In this document: positions 6,596 through 8,846 of the stretch, in pieces
Numbering within the stretch: the stretch's first letter is position 1
How the letters are laid out: every line of letters starts with the position of its first letter
Notes under the pieces: model-generated
What the model was told of the DNA's origin: nothing
Database searches by the model: none
The model's input: the letters and a program-made list of their open reading frames with translations, nothing else
Position numbers and translations under genes: made by a program
Assembly: GCA_030150795.1 (NCBI GenBank)
Contig: JASLFF010000413.1
Span: 1-8,846, forward strand
Length of the DNA stretch: 8,846 nucleotides
DNA from: Terriglobales bacterium
GTDB lineage: Bacteria > Acidobacteriota > Terriglobia > Terriglobales > Gp1-AA117
Direction: 5' to 3'

Positions 6596-8538
6596 AAATC
6601 CATCGCTACAGAAGTTTGCAAAGGCGCTCTTCCCAACACGGCCAGACGCTGATCCCGATCGTTATTTTTATCGGCCTTTTTCTTATGGCCATGTTGGGCG
6701 TGGCTGCGGACTACACGCAGGTTTGGGCGCACCGCCAGATGGCGCAGGGCGCGGCAGACGCCGCCTGTGAAGCAGGCGCCGCAGACCTGTATCTGAACGC
6801 GGTTGATCCATCCTCTTCTGGAACGGGCGGTCTGCAGAGCTTTGGTTGGATCGGCGCAGGTTTTGATTGCAGCACACAAACCACCTCTCCGCCTTGTACG
6901 TACGCCACGCTGAACGGCTATTCCGGGTCCAACGTTCGTGTGAGCTTTCCAAGTTCCTTGCCCGGAGTTCCATCACTCCCAACATCATTAACAACGGCAT
7001 TCCCTTACATGGAAGTAACAATCACTGATCCTGTGCCTATGTCGTTTACCAAGATGGTTGGAGCCCCCGGGACGGTGAGCATCAAGGCAAAAGCAGGTTG
7101 TGGCGTTACGCCGATTAACGTGCCCGTCCCGCTGGTGATACTGCACAGTAGCGCGTCAGGCGCGCTGTCAGTGACCGGCAGTTCAAAAATTCACATCTTC
7201 GGCGGACCACAAAGGTCCGTCCAAATTGATTCCAAGGATCCCGGCGCGCTAACGGCGGGAGTGATTGACCTTTCGCAAGGCGGGCCGGCGGACACAGGCT
7301 CCGATCTTGCCGTTTTTGGCGGGCCTACAACCCAACCTGCGAGCGTCAACGTCGGCAGCACCGGTCACTATATTTCTCCAGCTGCTCCGTTCGGCGATCC
7401 ATTCGCAACCAAGAGCGCGCCTGGGGTCCCGAGCACACTTGGCAGCGCTAAGCCGGTACCATTTGCCATGAATGGCTGTCCTGATCCCAACGGATGCGTG
7501 GAGTTTACTCCCGGCAATTACACCGGCTGCAATAAAAGTAGCACCATCAACCCTGGAGACCAGGGCTGCCTTTTGCTTCCCTATACCGGATCTAACCCGC
7601 ATTTCAACATAGCTGCGGCCGCTTGGGCGGCAGGCACTCACTACACAGCAGGTACGCTGATTCAGCCAACAAACGCACAGCACAACTCCGGGGGATTTGT
7701 TTACATTGCGCTGAATACCGGTACAGCCGGGGGCACTAGCCCAAATCCATGGGTTCAAACTGTCTGCGCAAGGCAAGCCAATGGAACCTGCTCGGGCGGA
7801 ACTCAGGTGGATGGCAGCATTACGTGGCAGAACATCGGCGTTGTCGTCCTGAACAAGCTGAGCACTGGCATCTTCGATCCCGGTTTGTATTACGTAGCCG
7901 CGAATGGCTTCAATCTGGGCAGTAATTCAACGGCTCGCGTGAGCACTGCCACAGGCGACGGCAGCAACGGTGTGATGTTTTACTTCAGCACCTCTGACAC
8001 CGTAAGCGTCACTTCCAACAGCGGCAAGTCTGCGGCATGCACGTCGGCCTCCTCCGGTAGCGGAAGCCCCAACGGATGTGTGGTGTCTTTTAAAATTGAC
8101 GGCACGCTGTCCTCCGTGGGAACAGGGGCCGTGGCATCACGGGCATTGCAGTGTCCCGGCGGATCGGCAAATCCGTCACAGGTTCCATCAACACTCGATG
8201 GAAATATTCTGCTCGGTCCATGCTCCGGTACTTATGCTTCTCCGGACGGCAATCGCGGCTTCTTGTTTTTCCAGAACCGCGCCACTTCGGCCGCTCCCAG
8301 CTGGGGCGGTGGTGGACAGTTCCTGTCTTCAGGATTTTTATATTTTCATTCAGGCAGTGGCGGCACATGCGGCACCAACACCAGCTGTCTGACTCTGCAG
8401 GGCGGCTCTGGCGCGCACTCCTATGCCCTGGGAAACATAGTTGTGGACGAGCTTGCGTTGGGCGGTAATCCTGAGATCAACATGATCCTTAATCCTGCCG
8501 CAACCTTTGCGGTATTGAGAGCGACGTTGCTGGAATGA
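6592..8538 (+). CDS. Large TadG-like Tad-associated surface protein with inserted binding-type module
   Basis: TadG-type proteins accompany the Tad pilus and are minor envelope or pilus components. This one has 648 residues. A basic leader is followed by HGQTLIPIVIFIGLFLMAML (16-35) and GVAADYTQVWAHRQMAQGAADAAC, the TadG N-terminal pattern (PF13400-like). Proline replaces the Glu expected at +5 after glycine 17, so prepilin peptidase cleavage is doubtful. From about residue 180 the protein is Gly/Ser/Thr-rich and beta-type: SASGALSVTGSSKIHIFGG (187-205), FTPGNYTG (305-312), IFDPGLYYV (427-435), RGFLFFQNR (555-563), as in other TadG-like ectodomains. Residues about 343-416 break this pattern with a W/Y/G-rich module. 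There are 16 cysteines, an even number suited to disulfides outside the cytoplasm. An adhesin role is inference. The gene overlaps tadE2 and the next gene by 4 bases each. Confidence 0.82.
   Translation: MKIHRYRSLQRRSSQHGQTLIPIVIFIGLFLMAMLGVAADYTQVWAHRQMAQGAADAACEAGAADLYLNAVDPSSSGTGGLQSFGWIGAGFDCSTQTTSPPCTYATLNGYSGSNVRVSFPSSLPGVPSLPTSLTTAFPYMEVTITDPVPMSFTKMVGAPGTVSIKAKAGCGVTPINVPVPLVILHSSASGALSVTGSSKIHIFGGPQRSVQIDSKDPGALTAGVIDLSQGGPADTGSDLAVFGGPTTQPASVNVGSTGHYISPAAPFGDPFATKSAPGVPSTLGSAKPVPFAMNGCPDPNGCVEFTPGNYTGCNKSSTINPGDQGCLLLPYTGSNPHFNIAAAAWAAGTHYTAGTLIQPTNAQHNSGGFVYIALNTGTAGGTSPNPWVQTVCARQANGTCSGGTQVDGSITWQNIGVVVLNKLSTGIFDPGLYYVAANGFNLGSNSTARVSTATGDGSNGVMFYFSTSDTVSVTSNSGKSAACTSASSGSGSPNGCVVSFKIDGTLSSVGTGAVASRALQCPGGSANPSQVPSTLDGNILLGPCSGTYASPDGNRGFLFFQNRATSAAPSWGGGGQFLSSGFLYFHSGSGGTCGTNTSCLTLQGGSGAHSYALGNIVVDELALGGNPEINMILNPAATFAVLRATLLE
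7618..7842 (+). other. Predicted carbohydrate-binding/phage-tail-type module within the TadG-like protein
   Basis: Residues about 343-416 of the TadG-like protein contain in order AAWAAGTHYTAGTLIQP, FVYIALNTGTAGGTSPNPW and VDGSITWQNIG. The spaced pattern W..G..Y..G..I, Y.A...GTAG..P.P W, DG.I.W resembles short modules seen in CBM5/12-like chitinase domains and in phage tail or fibre proteins. C392 and C400 could close a small loop within it. It separates two beta-strand segments typical of the host protein. The resemblance is recognised by eye and not tested. Confidence 0.5.
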
Positions 8539-8846
8539 TGCTAAGCCTCAAATTAGCCGCGAACCCTCGTCGCCTCGCAGTGGCGTCCGCACCAGCCTTA
8601 AAAAAGCTGATCAAGCCTCCTGCGCTAAAGCTGCTGCCCAGACGCACGTACACAAAGGGCATGCTGCTCTCCAGCGCATTTCATGCTGTGGCTATTTCGG
8701 CTTTGATCTGGTTGCCCATATTGTTTCCCAGCCCGGTTGTCTTGAACGACTATCGCGAGAAGCCCGCCGTCGCAGCCGCCGTGGAACCGCTCATTCTGCC
8801 CATGTTACCGAAGCTCAACGCAAGTGATTCCGGCAGCACGGGATCA
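8535..8846 (+). CDS. TonB-like membrane-anchored protein, N-terminal part (3' end outside window)
   Basis: A frame of 104 codons is open to the right edge, starting at an ATG that overlaps the tadG-like stop (ATGA); a second in-frame ATG follows at once. The first 42 residues are basic (Lys/Arg-rich) with no signal peptide, so they should be cytoplasmic. A single membrane segment at about 43-66 (MLLSSAFHAVAISALIWLPI...) follows, then the start of a Pro/Ala/Val-rich region. The Ser-x-x-x-His pattern in the helix (H50) matches the TonB anchor, where a histidine couples to ExbB/ExbD. The FPSPVV after the helix is reminiscent of acidobacterial TonB-like proteins. The diagnostic C-terminal TonB domain is outside the window, so the call is provisional. 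Its role may be envelope energy transduction or simply anchoring; a plain single-span Tad accessory protein is the alternative. Confidence 0.55.
   Translation, partial: MMLSLKLAANPRRLAVASAPALKKLIKPPALKLLPRRTYTKGMLLSSAFHAVAISALIWLPILFPSPVVLNDYREKPAVAAAVEPLILPMLPKLNASDSGSTGS

Noticed and set aside
7150..7166. Inverted repeat AGCGCG-TCAGG-CGCGCT
   Set aside because: Also a 6-bp stem inside the tadG-like coding region; expected by chance in GC-rich Ala/Gly codons.
7203..7219. Inverted repeat CGGACC-ACAAA-GGTCCG as a possible terminator
   Set aside because: It is a short 6-bp stem in the middle of the tadG-like gene without a following T-run.

Overview
The window is a stretch of one long plus-strand operon encoding a Tad/Flp-type (type IVc) pilus secretion machine. 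It holds ten genes. The first (secretin) and the last (TonB-like protein) run off the window edges. Neighbouring genes overlap by 1-4 bases or are separated by 2-9 bases, except for a 46-base gap between cpaE and cpaF. There is no gene-free stretch over 300 bases, and I see no RNA gene, transposon, CRISPR array or convincing internal promoter or terminator.

The organism is a diderm bacterium, since there is an outer-membrane secretin, with moderately GC-rich DNA. The order secretin - CpaE - CpaF - TadB - TadC - DUF192 - TadE - TadE - TadG-like - TonB-like, and the style of the proteins, remind me most of Acidobacteriota (Terriglobia/Koribacter-like soil bacteria). That assignment is from memory of family style, not from a search.

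Layout: 1-755 C-terminal half of the CpaC/RcpA secretin. 755-1984 CpaE/TadZ, a pseudo-receiver joined to a degenerate MinD/ParA-type ATPase. 2031-3359 CpaF/TadA, the motor ATPase. 3362-4324 TadB and 4334-5245 TadC, the inner-membrane platform pair. 5252-5635 a small DUF192 protein. 5645-6181 and 6185-6595 two TadE-type pseudopilins. 6592-8538 a large TadG-like surface protein. 8535-8846 the N-terminus of a protein with a TonB-like membrane anchor.

Inferred working model: CpaE marks the assembly site, and CpaF powers TadB/TadC to extrude pilin and minor pilins through the secretin. The TadE proteins and the TadG-like protein would be minor or adhesive components. The major pilin (Flp), prepilin peptidase (TadV/CpaA) and CpaB/RcpC are not in the window. 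CpaB at least is normally just upstream of the secretin.

The most unusual parts are at the 3' end. The TadG-like protein has a beta-rich, cysteine-rich ectodomain interrupted by what looks like a small carbohydrate-binding or phage-tail-type module. It is followed by a translationally coupled gene whose membrane segment carries a TonB-like histidine. A DUF192 gene sits between the platform and pseudopilin genes. CpaE has lost both the acidic pair of its receiver and the second Walker lysine of its ATPase.
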